A DNA stretch of 64,000 nt, taken from NCBI RefSeq assembly GCF_021347895.1, contig NC_067132.1:26505757-26569756 (forward strand), written 5' to 3'. Both the position numbers and the translations under genes were made by a program. This document shows positions 38,001 to 47,313 of the stretch, in pieces (within the stretch, counting starts at the first letter, position 1; every line of letters starts with the position of its first letter). The notes under the pieces were generated by a model. The model saw only the letters and a program-made list of their open reading frames with translations, had not been told where the DNA came from and searched no databases. This DNA comes from Acanthochromis polyacanthus (Eukaryota > Chordata > Actinopteri > Pomacentridae).

Positions 38001-41000
38001 ATGACCACCATCACTCCAGGGTGGGTCAGAGCTTAACAGCCAACTAACCAATCACATCGCAGTAATAATAATAATACCTCAAATTATCAGATTTACATGT
38101 CAGACTCCCTGCGACTTGCAAAACAAATGGCACACGCCTGTTTATTTTAATATTATGAAATGTTTTGAAATTTGTTTGAACACATTTGTTATTCGTGTGC
38201 ATTTTGTTAAGCCCTTTGTAGACTTTAGACACTCCTTATTCAGTCCGTTCAAGTTGTTTTGCCAACAGAAGTGCTCGACATCACAGCATCTGATCAATCC
38301 TGTCTCCATGTCAGGGATCATGTATGATCAGAAGTAACCACTTAAGTTATTGCTGTTGTTTTAAAAAAAAAAAAATGTGAAAATGCATAAAACTCCCAAT
38401 TTGGAGACTCCAATGGATCCCAATGTTATTTAGTAAACTCAGAGGAAATGGTTCTAAACAACCGGAAGCAACAAATTAAACCTCGACTCCTGGTAACGTT
38501 TAGTAGAAATGTACCTTTATTATTGGAATCTCATTAATCTTACTTGTTACAGACTTTTAACTGCATTAAAATACTGCTTTTATGGTCATTTCGGTTTGTA
38601 ATGGATCTAAAATTGTGGAACAAAGTTAAAAACAAAGGTATTTTGTCTGGGATGATTTTGGGCCAGTGTTGGAGCTGAAATGTGGTAAAAAACCTTCCCC
38701 AGATCACTCCACAAAATATGTATCCTCAAACTACCGCTGCTTTTACGTTTGTCCGTTAATACGACCGAATGCAGTTCAATGATGACACAACTTTAATGGA
38801 AAAGTGACCAGGATGCTCATTCAGACGTGAAACCGACACGTTCAGATTCACAAAAAGGACTACGTGTAACTGTAAAACGGGCAAAAGCTGCAAAAAGACT
38901 CATTTAGATGTGAAAATACAAAGTTTTAAGGGTTAAGATTTACTTGATTGTACTTAATTTAGGCGAGAAGACAATTCAAAATGCTTTACATAAGACTAAA
39001 GAGGCACAAAATACCAGAAACACTCGTTTAAATAGGTTTTAAAAAGCGTAAACCAAATTTTAAGGCAACAAGAAGCTAAAATTGAGCCAAAAATAAAGCA
39101 ATAAAGGCAAATTAGGTGAGTTAAAATGATTTTACTATGAATAAATGGTCTCAAACGAGAAGTGATTGCAGTGGAACTGACCAGAATTTGTATTTTAAAT
39201 CACCATTCATTCCACTGTATTTATAGTATCTTTTGTTATTTTGCTTTTGAGCCTTAAGAGGAACATTTGCCTGAAACTTGTGTTCATAATGTTGTTTTTT
39301 CTGTTGCAGCCACCCGTTCCAGGGCCAGTACAGCGTCGCTGATGTCAAACTACGACTCTCACAGTGAGTTTTCTGCTATTTTCTCTGCTTTTATCTCCGA
39401 CTGTTTGCCTGATTGTAGTGAAAAATTCAATAACAGCTTGTGTAACATTTCTAACCGCAGAGATGTTTGTTTCTCCTTCAGAGTTCGTTCATCAGATGTT
39501 TTGCTGCAAATCAGCAGGTACAGTTTAAAACGTGTGTGCTGCTGCCATCTAGCGGCCAAGAGACGAAACAACGGCATCAGAATCAGCCCAAAAAAAAGAG
39601 GGAATAAAGCTCTTATTTTTAGAGAAAGTAAAAGCTTACAGCAGAGCTTAAAATTTGGAGCATCTACAATGTATTTACATTTTTATCAAACCAAAAACAA
39701 GCTAGAAAATGGTGGACAATGGTAACAAAGTTGAAACTTTGATAACTGTACAATCATTTTCACCACCATTCCGAAAGGATGCATCAAATTAATTTTAAAA
39801 AAATAGCCCAAATGATGACAGAGGTGGCAAAACAAAATGACAGAAACTTAATTCTACTTTTAGAAAAATATTTTGACCTTGAAGGAGGTGTCTGGATGTG
39901 AGATGCAGGAATTTTAATTAATTTCCTATTTGATTTTTGACTAATTTAAGTGAGACTTTTCTTGATTTCTCTTCAGACTGAGCAATATTTTTCCATTTCT
40001 TTTCCTCTGGGGAAAAAAATACAAAAACAATGTGATTTGATTTTGCTACAGTGTGGAGAATATAATATTTAGCCTCTCTGTATCGCTACGATTCTTCATT
40101 AAGACATTTTTTTTGACACATTTTACCTTTTCTTTGTTAATGCAACTGCTACAATGTGGGTTTTGCGCTTCCTCATATTGCTACTTTGGTAGTATTTCAA
40201 TTAAATGTTTAGATTCACTTTTCCTTGCTTCCTCGTCCCTGAACCCGAGGCAGTTTTTTGGCGTTTTTGTCACATTTTTACTCACTGTTGGCTAATTTTT
40301 CATCACAATATAAAGTCCTGCACTTCTATGGAAACAGAACTACCATGGCTAGAAGCAGACAGAACTGAAAAGAATGCCTTTTGTGCAGAATTCTAAAAGT
40401 ATAGTTCCATAAATCCATAAAAAAAAACTGGAATCGACAGGTACAACATTTCCCATTGGTCGTCATTCCATTGCTCTTGGCAAACACAGCCTGCAGTTCA
40501 TCCTAGCTCACCTGAAAAGGCTTGAATTTTTGTCCCATGCAGGGTTATTATGGTATAAAGCATAAGAAAAGACAAAAAGGTAAATTAGTTGATTATTTAT
40601 TTCACAAAAATTAAAATAACCTTTACTCAACCTTTAATCAAGGTGTTACACTGCCTACAGTTCAGCCAAAAAAGTCACAAAATTATTGTGATTTGACTGT
40701 TGGTTGCAGCTGAATAATTAGTGGCCTCACAGTTGTGCTGAAGAGTGCAGAGTTTTTTGTTTTTAATAGAATTAATTTAGAGTTAAAGGAAGATTTGTGG
40801 TCAATTTTAAAGTGAGAGGAAATTTTGCGATTTTAAGCTTCATCACATTAGTTCAGGGATCATCAGAAAGACAAAAAAAATGATTTTTTTTTTTTTTCAG
40901 TTTTACTGTTTTTCTGGCAGATAATTAGTGTAATTTTAAAAACCTAAGAGAACTAAAGACTTTTGAGGTTCAGAAGGTCAACTGGAGATCTAGAAATAAG

Positions 41001-44000
41001 CTATTTAAGAGCGCAAATTATGTTTTCAACTGTACTGAAAACGGCTAAACTGTGAACAGAAAATAAGAATAAATCCATTCTTAGCACGTGAAACTGACAC
41101 TTCGGCTCTTCCTCTGAATAACGGCAGCGTGTTGTCAAGTTTTTAAAGCCGATGTCAAAGCTCCGTCTCTCTTTTTAGCCCGGCGATGATTAAATTTCCA
41201 GAGCTGGTGGGGCTCGTTGTAGCTGAACGGCCAGCTGTGAATACTTCATGAACACTGCGTGCTCCGGGCTGTTACCTCACGCCGTGTTTGTGGATTCATA
41301 TAGCGGCTCGGTGGTCTCCGCATTAATTATGGAGCCGGTTTCATTCTCAAAAACAGAGCCGGAGACTTGGGTTTCATTCCACGGATTGAAAGGTGACTCC
41401 GGCCACACAGCTGGAGCGCCGCTTCTCACGTTACGCTTCAGATAAACGCCGTCCTCTGAAAACACCCCGGCCTTAACTTAGCTCTACGGTGGGAACTCGG
41501 GCGGATCTGCTTGGCCGCGATCTCACGGAGCTCTCGCTTTACCTCCGGGTGTTCGGTGACAGCGGCGCTTGTGAAATGCCTCAGTAAACAAACACAAACA
41601 CGCTGCACTGGACGCCGGGCATTTCTTCATTTTAAACACTAAACACGGAGCCGTTTTCCTGCAACTCGAGACCTGATGGGGGGAATCTGGGGTCAGTGGG
41701 GCAGACGTGGACCGGACTGATGTGGCCCACTTGTCATGTTAGAGATGGTTAATCATGTTTTGCTCGCTATACAGTGAGCGTGTCGTACTGCAGCAGTGGA
41801 CAAATGCTGATAAATTTAAATGCATTTACGGTAAATTCAGGTGAAATGGTTCCAAACCTGCCACAGAGAAGAAAAAGTCGCCACGCTTGGCTTCCTCTCT
41901 GATGGAAACTCAAGGACGACCCTCTTTTCATGCTCCTCCGTCGTCTGGACAAAGAGCGGCCGGCGGCGGCGTTCAGCAGGAAGTGGAATCACGTGACGTC
42001 CTGCAGGCGGACGCTCGCCATTAGAAGATCTTCTTTTATTGTAGCGGCATAAGGAGCTGTTTATTTGGGTCAGCCTCAGTGGACGGACAGAGAGAAATGC
42101 TGCTGTTGGGAGGGCAGGTGGCGACTTTGCACTGTTTCACCTGAACGTCTCATAAATATTTTGAAATTCATCAAAATTTTCCCACTGCTGCGGTACGACA
42201 CACTCACTGTATAGCGAGCAAAACGTGATTTTAGGTGTTTTTAATGTTATTTTGCGCTAAATTGCCCTTTATTTTGTTCATGAATGTTTTGTTTAACCGT
42301 CCACAACATGATGGAACCACTACAAAACAAAAATAACACAAACACTACACATTAAAGTAGCGACCAACATTTTTGAACATATTTTTGAATAAAATACGTT
42401 AAATCTTCTGAACCTCATGCAGTTTCTAGGCATTCTTTGTTGCTCCTATCACTCTTTTTTTTTTATGACAAAACGAGACAAAAAGACCAAATACAACAAA
42501 TACAAGACGAAATATTACAAAAACAACACACAAAACGACAAAAAAAACAATAAGCCATATAGTATTTCACTTTATGATCAAACCAACTTGTCTAGAAATT
42601 ATTTTAAATTTATAGTTTTACAAATTCACAATTTGCAGTTAATGTCTTCTCTGTAGTTCTTACACTTTATAAAGTCGTCCCACGAGGAATAAAGGTTAAA
42701 TATAATTTATAAAGTTACTCAAACGGATGAATTGGTGATCAGAACAGTAGGTAATGATTAGTCGACTAATGGGATAACTGTTGCAGCTGTTGTTATTGCT
42801 GCTGCTGAGGTTTAGTTTCATGCAACTTTAGCTGCACAAATAAAACTAGAAAAGCACTCGGAGAGCGCCTACCTCTGCCAGGCCATCTGTCTGTCCGTCT
42901 GTCTGTTAACAGCATAACTCAAAAAGTCATGGACGGATTGTATTGAGTTTCAACAGTTTGTGCAGAAAGCATAACATGCATGTACAGTGTAACAGCACAG
43001 TGTTTTGCAGGCGGCGCCGCTGCACGCACGTACCGTTGCGCGCGCGTGTGACGGTACCGTACGCGTCGCCGCCGCTTCGTTTCGTCGGTCCCGACTCGCC
43101 CGGGAAGCCCGAACCTGCCGCGGGGGATTCGGCCGTCGCCCGGGATCGTTGCAGCGACCTCTGTCTGTACAATTGAGAGATGGCCGGCGGCCGCCTGGCG
43201 GCCATATCTCAATTGTCCTTCGACCTTCAAAACATTCCTGGATCCAGACGGTGATTCGGATCACCTCCAAAATCTAATCGATTTTTACTCGTGCTCTTCC
43301 GGACATCCTGTAAAAATTTGGTGAAAATCCGTCCTTGACTTTTTGAGTTATGCTGTTAACAGACAAACACACACACAGACGGACAGACAAACAACCTCCG
43401 GTGATTACATATCCTCTTGGCGGAGGTAATAATACTATAAAGCAGGCGACAACGTGTGAAAGGTCAGTGGCTGAAACGAGCTAAAAACTTGGTTAAAAGA
43501 GTTGAATTTTAAATCTAATTTTCTACATTGTCTGCTTGGTGGTTTTATTTCCTTTTTGCCACCTTCAGCGCTGCAGCAGAACGTTTATTTTCAGACGAAC
43601 CGGGCGGCTCATTAGAGTCCTGTGAGTGACAGACGTCTGCAGCTGCCCACTCGTGTCTCCGTCGTCTTTCTAACAACGCTGCCCAGATGATGCCGCAGCC
43701 AGATTCCTGCTGAATGTCAGGTCAGCAGGGATCCGACAGGAAGGCTGGACCTGGATGAAGCCGCATTTAGCCGCCCGTTTGCTGTGAAACGCTGCTTCCG
43801 CTCTCGGGTCAAACCGGACCGCCTGATTCTCCACCTGCTCGGCCGGTTACATAATCTAAGTCTAGCAGGTCGGCGCAACATCTAGCAGCAGCGCTTTTGT
43901 GTAGTTTGTTTCCTGGAAAGGAGGAGGAATTCCTGCAATGTGGACGTGGAGGGTTTTCTGGTTTCTGAGCTTTTTTGTGTGTGTTTTTGTCTCCACAGCT

Positions 44001-45255
44001 CGGTGCAGAACAGCGAACGAGGGAAGAAGATCGGAAACGCCATGATGACGACCAGCCGCAGCGTCGTCCAGACCGGGAAGGCAGTCGGTAAGCAGGTTCA
44101 AACAAAGAGAAAAAAATACACTTTAAAGCAGAAAATAAGTTCAGATATGTGTTTATTAAGCATTTCAGACCCAAAAAGTTAAAGTTCAGTCTGTTGAAGT
44201 GACTCAAATGTAAAATAAACAGTTGACAATTAGTAAGATTTAACTGTTTGATCCCCAACATCCAGCTATGCATTTCAAAGACAAGTTATGTTTTTTTTGT
44301 TGAAAAAATGCAGAGCTACACCATTTTTCAGAGCCAGAAACTATAGAACCAGAAGCAGATTGTCAACTTTCTGACCGTTCTTGAACTATCCATTTGGATA
44401 CTTAACTAAATCTGAGCCTGAAGATTCTTCAAAATCAATTTATAATCCATATTTCATTGAAAAATTCATCCTAACTAAATAATTTTCTCTAACAAAATTG
44501 TGTAGAAAAAACAAACAACAATCTACAAAAACTAAATTTTATGTCTAAAGACTTGCCAAAATCACTAAATCCAAGCTTAAAATTGTGATATTTCATCATA
44601 AATACTCCTTAATGTCTCATCTGAAGATTAGCCACAATTTAAACCAGATTACATAAAAAATCTATGAAAAAAGTATGTTATGTTTAAATGGCTGCCAAAT
44701 TATACCATTTGTCAGAGCCAGAAACATTAAAACCGGAAGCTGATTGTCAACTTTCTGATGGTTCTTGAACTATCTGTTGGAGAATCTTAAACAAATCTAA
44801 GCTTAAAATTATGATATTTCTTTTAAAATCACTTTATAATCCATGTTTCAGTGAAAAAAATCCCCCAAAAAATACTTTACTCTAATTAGATTGTGTAAAA
44901 AACTGAAAAATCCATATTTTAAAAAAGTCTAGAGTTGCCAAAATTCTGAAAATGATCGTGAAACTTCACCACATCTAAGCTTAAAATTGTGATAATTCAT
45001 CAAAAATACTCCTTAATGCATTTCTCATCTGTCAGAGGAAGCAAACTTTGGTATCTGTGTGGAGAAACAGATGTTTATTTGTATAAAAACGCCTCAAAGA
45101 ACCCGTTCTGAAAGTAAAATCTGTGTTTTCGTCTCTCAGGTCAGTCGGTCGGAGGAGCGTTGACCAGCGCCAAGTCGGCCATGTCCTCCTGGTTCTCCAC
45201 GTTGGCCCAGCCTCCACCGGCCGGTCCTGAAACGACCACCGAGGTCAAACCGTGA
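20085..45255 (+). CDS. avl9: AVL9 cell-migration/late secretory pathway protein
   Basis: AVL9 is a DENN-related protein needed for late secretory traffic in yeast and for epithelial polarity and migration in vertebrates. Sixteen exons: 20085-20168, 27426-27546, 32108-32193, 32552-32623, 32966-33055, 33130-33196, 33537-33577, 33703-33741, 33838-33907, 34909-35384, 36089-36223, 36310-36529, 37903-38020, 39310-39363, 43999-44087 and 45140-45255. All phases agree; 625 aa (human 648). The N-terminal part (residues 1-223) holds GPVLHIVVVGFHHKKGCQ, LPEEWKYLPFLALPDGAHNY and LKLQLITHAYFEEKDFSQ-type blocks. Exon 10 encodes an acidic Ser/Pro-rich, poorly conserved segment. Residues about 380-560 are again strongly conserved (GYLCLPYMALQQHHLLSDV, DGTGWEGGDEWIRAQF). 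The tail has SVQNSERGKKIGN and ends ETTTEVKP. The start is the only in-frame ATG. Confidence 0.96.
20944..22420. repeat. long inverted repeat, arms about 350-380 bp, in avl9 intron 1
   Basis: The left arm (20944-21292) and right arm (22041-22420) are reverse complements at roughly 70-80 percent by eye. Matching landmarks: ACAATTTGAGCATATTTTAG against its complement at 22401-22420; TTAGTTCTCTTC.AATTGAGT; TGTTTCAGTTAA; and CACAGATTAATCCACTATCTGCTG at the inner ends. The 750-bp spacer is unrelated. No transposase or target duplication was found. The rest of intron 1 to 24000 shows only unique-looking AT-rich DNA and a small C/G-rich patch (22980-23050). Confidence 0.7.
24010..24281 (-). mobile_element. 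leader remnant downstream of the LTR
   Basis: About 270 bp directly 3' of the LTR on its own strand, starting with the presumed primer-binding site and of higher G+C than the intron around it. An open frame crosses the LTR/leader junction but shows no gag features. The element stops near 24010, where AT-rich intron sequence resumes. Confidence 0.45.
24282..24716 (-). mobile_element. solo-type LTR of an LTR retroelement/endogenous retrovirus
   Basis: Read on the minus strand, the 435-bp segment starts TGTTAG and ends CTAACA. It has AATAAA (plus-strand TTTATT at 24448-24453) in its 3' third. The first bases after its 3' end are CAACTTGGTCCTTCGAGCC, which have the position and look of a tRNA primer-binding site. 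No second LTR and no gag/pol were seen. No clear target duplication was found, so the insertion has lost its 3' side. It lies in avl9 intron 1, opposite to the gene. Confidence 0.65.
26622..26924 (-). CDS. unrecognised 100-aa open frame in avl9 intron 1
   Basis: I do not recognise this product. It begins at a true ATG (26924) and runs 100 codons to TAA. Its G+C is clearly higher than the AT-rich intron on both sides. The predicted chain starts MKREPEAATS followed by a hydrophobic stretch (SIIIIIILVELTLL), and continues as a charged, Arg-rich segment with WRSARPEAPLEAELQPRQG. The isoleucine run comes from an ATC/ATA triplet repeat. It could be a small signal-anchored peptide, a decayed exon, or chance. 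There are no flanking splice sites or promoter I would defend. Confidence 0.2.
   Translation of the reverse strand: MKREPEAATSIIIIIILVELTLLQEHRVDEVQDIRGRGQMWRSARPEAPLEAELQPRQGWMQRIYAAEPRANLASYRATKNISKAAGRPSRQLWMSGLIF
27603..28318 (+). repeat. 22-bp minisatellite, array 1 (avl9 intron 2)
   Basis: Units begin GCTAACATGCTG and end GGTTTGAA in the degenerate flanks. In the core the unit changes in two steps. Eight copies (about 27830-28005) have GTAAATTG in place of GGTTTG. Six copies (about 28006-28137) have GACGCGCCACTAAGTTG, with a switch from GCA to GAA endings between copies 2 and 3. After that the older GCTGCT-type unit returns. The pattern shows successive local amplifications. Confidence 0.92.
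28806..29130 (+). repeat. unclassified dispersed repeat, avl9 family copy 1
   Basis: Shares 'GAGCCAGAAA', 'CTTTCTGACTACT', 'CAGATTCTGT.AAA', 'CTTCTCTGTGCAAC.GTGAAG' and 'CAGCTGAACTGCAGGCAGTG' with segments at about 36795-37060, 37285-37430, 44315-44520 and 44695-44920. A reverse-orientation fragment is at about 40640-40760. No terminal repeats were identified. Confidence 0.55.
30060..30660 (+). repeat. 22-bp minisatellite, array 2 (avl9 intron 2)
   Basis: Degenerate units of the same family (AAGCTAACATGCTGCTGGTTTG variants), with interspersed 'GATGCTAGGTTGCTGC' and 'GAGGCTTATATTCTACTAG' variants in a repeating order. This suggests a higher-order unit of several 22-mers shared with the start of array 3. 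Confidence 0.85.
31355..31737 (+). repeat. 22-bp minisatellite, array 3 (avl9 intron 2)
   Basis: Starts with the same order of variant units as the end of array 2, then becomes a homogeneous run (about 31530-31735) of about nine units with GCTGCCGGTTTGAA. Between arrays (28320-30060 and 30660-31355) intron 2 is otherwise AT-rich, with one copy of a dispersed repeat at about 28806-29130. Confidence 0.88.
34006..34882 (-). mobile_element. Tc1-like transposon, degenerate, antisense in avl9 intron 9
   Basis: The ends are imperfect inverted repeats (CTATAAAAGTATTCA at about 34008 and, reversed, CTATGAAAGTATTCA at about 34876). The minus strand still shows a transposase core in broken pieces: NWKKVLWSEETK, then YVWRTPNTANCHKHTISTVK and HGGGS, as in Tc1-family enzymes. 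It is about 875 bp, shorter than a full Tc1 element, with stops and frameshifts. Its right end lies only about 27 bp before avl9 exon 10. Confidence 0.85.
35770..35915 (+). mobile_element. LINE 3' end (Rex/L2-like tail)
   Basis: Ends in GTGAACTTTCCCCACTGTGG then GATCAATAAAGTCTATCCTT, a tail phrase shared by many fish LINE copies and their SINE partners. It is 5'-truncated with no coding part. It is in avl9 intron 10 (35385-36088), whose remaining sequence is unremarkable. Confidence 0.75.
36530..37902 (+). other. avl9 intron 12 with two more dispersed-repeat copies
   Basis: Contains copies of the dispersed family at about 36795-37060 and 37285-37430 in the same orientation, that is, a degenerate local duplication. 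Nothing else was recognised. Confidence 0.5.
38021..39309. other. avl9 intron 13, no recognised element
   Basis: AT-rich intron sequence. I see no coding signal, terminal repeats or tandem array. Confidence 0.5.
41100..41660. other. CpG-rich intronic block of unknown nature
   Basis: Within AT-rich avl9 intron 14 a 550-bp block rises sharply in G+C and CpG (for example around 41400-41570). It holds an ATTAATTA homeodomain-type core at about 41321 and no repeat or open frame I recognise. It could be a conserved regulatory element, an old insertion, or part of a MITE-associated CpG cluster, since two CpG-rich MITEs follow at 41752 and 42866. Confidence 0.35.
41752..42229. mobile_element. MITE with 48-bp inverted termini and promoter-like interior
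   Basis: Termini 41752-41799 and 42182-42229 are reverse complements with about three mismatches, including TTTTGCTCGCTATACAGTGAG. Weaker complementarity continues inward for about 60 bp. The unique middle is CpG-rich and contains CACGTGACGTC (41990-42000), a joined E-box/CRE, and AGGAAGTGG (41978-41986), an ETS-type site. No transposase is present and the target duplication is not clear. Confidence 0.75.
42440..42690. mobile_element. hAT-like element fragment (copy 2, internal part)
   Basis: Matches the interior of the elements at 8165-9038 and 57689-58497: the (GACAAAA)-like run followed by AACTTGTCTAGAAATTATTT, 'TTTGCAGTTAATGTCTTCTC' and 'AAAGTCGTCCCACG'. Both termini are missing. Confidence 0.7.
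42866..43430. mobile_element. 565-bp MITE with long inverted termini and CpG-dense core
   Basis: The outer ends are CCTACCTCTGCCA and the complement of TGGCGGAGGTAAT. Further in, TGTTAACAGCATAACTCAAA and the following ten bases (42904-42933) match the complement of 43331-43361 almost perfectly. The outer arms also hold the GTCTGTCTGTCCG-type run. The 43005-43200 core is extremely CpG-rich, and 43169-43215 forms a hairpin (ACAATTGAGAGATGGCCG against its complement with one mismatch). The open frames here, on both strands, are products of this GC-rich palindrome. Confidence 0.75.
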
Positions 45256-45744
45256 CCGACGAATCCCAGAACCCCCCAGTGACTCTGTTTCCTCGTCCTC
45301 TGGTGGTGAAGCAGGAGTAGCGAGCTGGTTTTATGAAGGACGTGGGTAGAAGAACGGTCGTCTTTCTTCAAAGATCAAGTGAAACCCAACGGTCACCGGA
45401 TCCCGATTGGAGATTCTGGACTTTTTAAGAGAGACGTCGCTGTGGACGGCAGGCTGGAGAATTAACTGTACAGTCCACATCCACTGTAAGGCAGCGACCG
45501 CCACTGCTTTCAGTCAAATCCAGAAAATCTGGCCGGTTGCGTTGCGACCGACGGCCTGCTTCTGTCTGCTGGACGCTTCCCTGTGAGACGCTGAAGACGC
45601 TGTTTGGGTTTGCGGTGTTCCCTCTTTGCTGCGTATTGTCACGGTTTGTCTGTTTTTGCTGAGAAACGATGTTTTATGTAAAATATCCGCGTCGCAGGTT
45701 TGTGACGGAAAAGCATGAGCTGTGGCACCTTGAAGATTTTAACG

Positions 45745-45958
45745 CAGGGGTGTCAAACTCAGTTCCTGGAGGTCCACTATCCTGCATGTTTTAGATGTTT
45801 CCCTCTTCCAACACACCTGATTCAAATGATCAGCTTATCATTAAGCTCAGCAGAAGCCTGATAACGAGCCTGATCATTTGAATCAGGTGTGTTGGAAGAG
45901 GGAAACATCTAAAACATGCAGGATAGTGGCCCTCCAGGAACGGATCTTGACACCCCTG
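45745..45958. mobile_element. 214-bp palindromic hAT MITE with perfect 8-bp target duplication
   Basis: Ends CAGGGGTGTCAAA and TTGACACCCCTG. It is flanked on both sides by TTTTAACG (45737-45744 and 45959-45966), the 8-bp duplication typical of hAT insertions. The two arms are nearly perfect complements across about 90 bp (GTTTTAGATGTTTCCCTCTT and its complement, then CACACCTGATTCAAATGATC and its complement), separated by a loop of about 25 bp. It is in the predicted avl9 3' UTR. Confidence 0.93.
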
Positions 45959-47307
45959 TTTTAACGGATCCGTTCTGGCTCGTGTTTGTCGATGTCTCCG
46001 TAGCAACACTGTGGTTGTCGTGGTAACAGCGAGCATTCCTCTGTGCGGTTTAATTTCTCGTCGACTGAATGACGTAAAGCTGCAAATAATCATTTTCACC
46101 TGTAGTAGTCCATTTTTTAGATCATTCTAAAGTCTAAAAATGTTTGACAATTGAGGAAAAGGTCCTTCAGAAAACTCATGAAACTCAAGTCAAAAGATAT
46201 CAGATAAAGTATATGCAACTAATAGCGTGCTATTAATAAAAATACAGCAGGAAAAATAATTAACATAACACGTTAAAGCCTTTAGGCGACATGTAACAGT
46301 AGCAGTATATTTTTCTTGGTGCAAAACTGCAAAAAAATAAGTTAATCACATAATGTAAAGGATAAGATAAGTATGCTAAGTATTTATAAAATAAAATGAA
46401 ATAAAATGTTTTAGCTTTTTGTTCACCAAATAAGACTTTTATTAGTTTTCACACTTAATATTTCTTAGTTAAGCAACTGTATTTTTCTACTTTTTGAAAG
46501 GTTTGGGGGAAATTATTCCATTTAAAACAGCATTCACACAGTTAAAAATAAGATATTTGGCATTTCCTTGACAACAGCCAACCAAAAATTTCCAGTAATT
46601 ATGACCGCTGTTACCAAAACAACCACACCGTTGTTCCAGAAGTCCTTGTGAACCTTGACGCCTGATGTTGCTGTGATGAAAACCTCCCTGAACTATGAAG
46701 GAACCTGTTTATTGGGGTGTTATTAACCCTCACCCAGGCCTTTTTCTACTCCGCTGTCAACATATACATACACATATATATAAATATATATTTGGAGAAC
46801 TATATTTAGTAAATCTGAAGCTAGTTTAAAAGCAGATGACTTATTTATTTGTTGTGTGGCTTCATAAATATCCACGTTTCGTCATGAAAACACTGGAACG
46901 AGTCCCAGTCCGTGGACCACTGTGTATTTGCACAAAGCGGCCGTTTTTAATCTCTTTTCCTTGTGTAGGTGTAACGTCGAGGTGTTTTTCAGGATCTTTT
47001 CCCTCCACCCTACTAATATCCGACATGGATTAACAGCGGTCCAGTGAGCATGCTCTGTCCGGTCGAGTGTTTGCTTCCTGTTTTTGTTTCCTGTTTTTGT
47101 TTGTTTCATGCGTTTAAAACCTCCTTTGTCCATTTTCGGCTTTTCGAAGCTGCTTTTTTTATCCTCTGATGACATGTTTTCATTTTTTTCTTTTGTATTT
47201 TCAAGCAAAATATATGAATGTATCGTGAATCCAGATTCGCAGAATATTTTTCTTGACAGATGCTTTTAATGTATCAAAGTGATATATTATATTGCTGTAT
47301 TAAAAAT

Positions 47308-47313
47308 AATAAA
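47308..47313 (+). terminator. avl9: candidate avl9 polyadenylation signal
   Basis: AATAAA followed within 20 bp by a G/T-containing segment. It is the best candidate between avl9 and the convergent kbtbd2. Confidence 0.45.

Noticed and set aside
42919..43277. Arg/Pro/Ala-rich open frames on both strands
   Set aside because: Produced by the CpG palindrome in the core of the MITE at 42866-43430.
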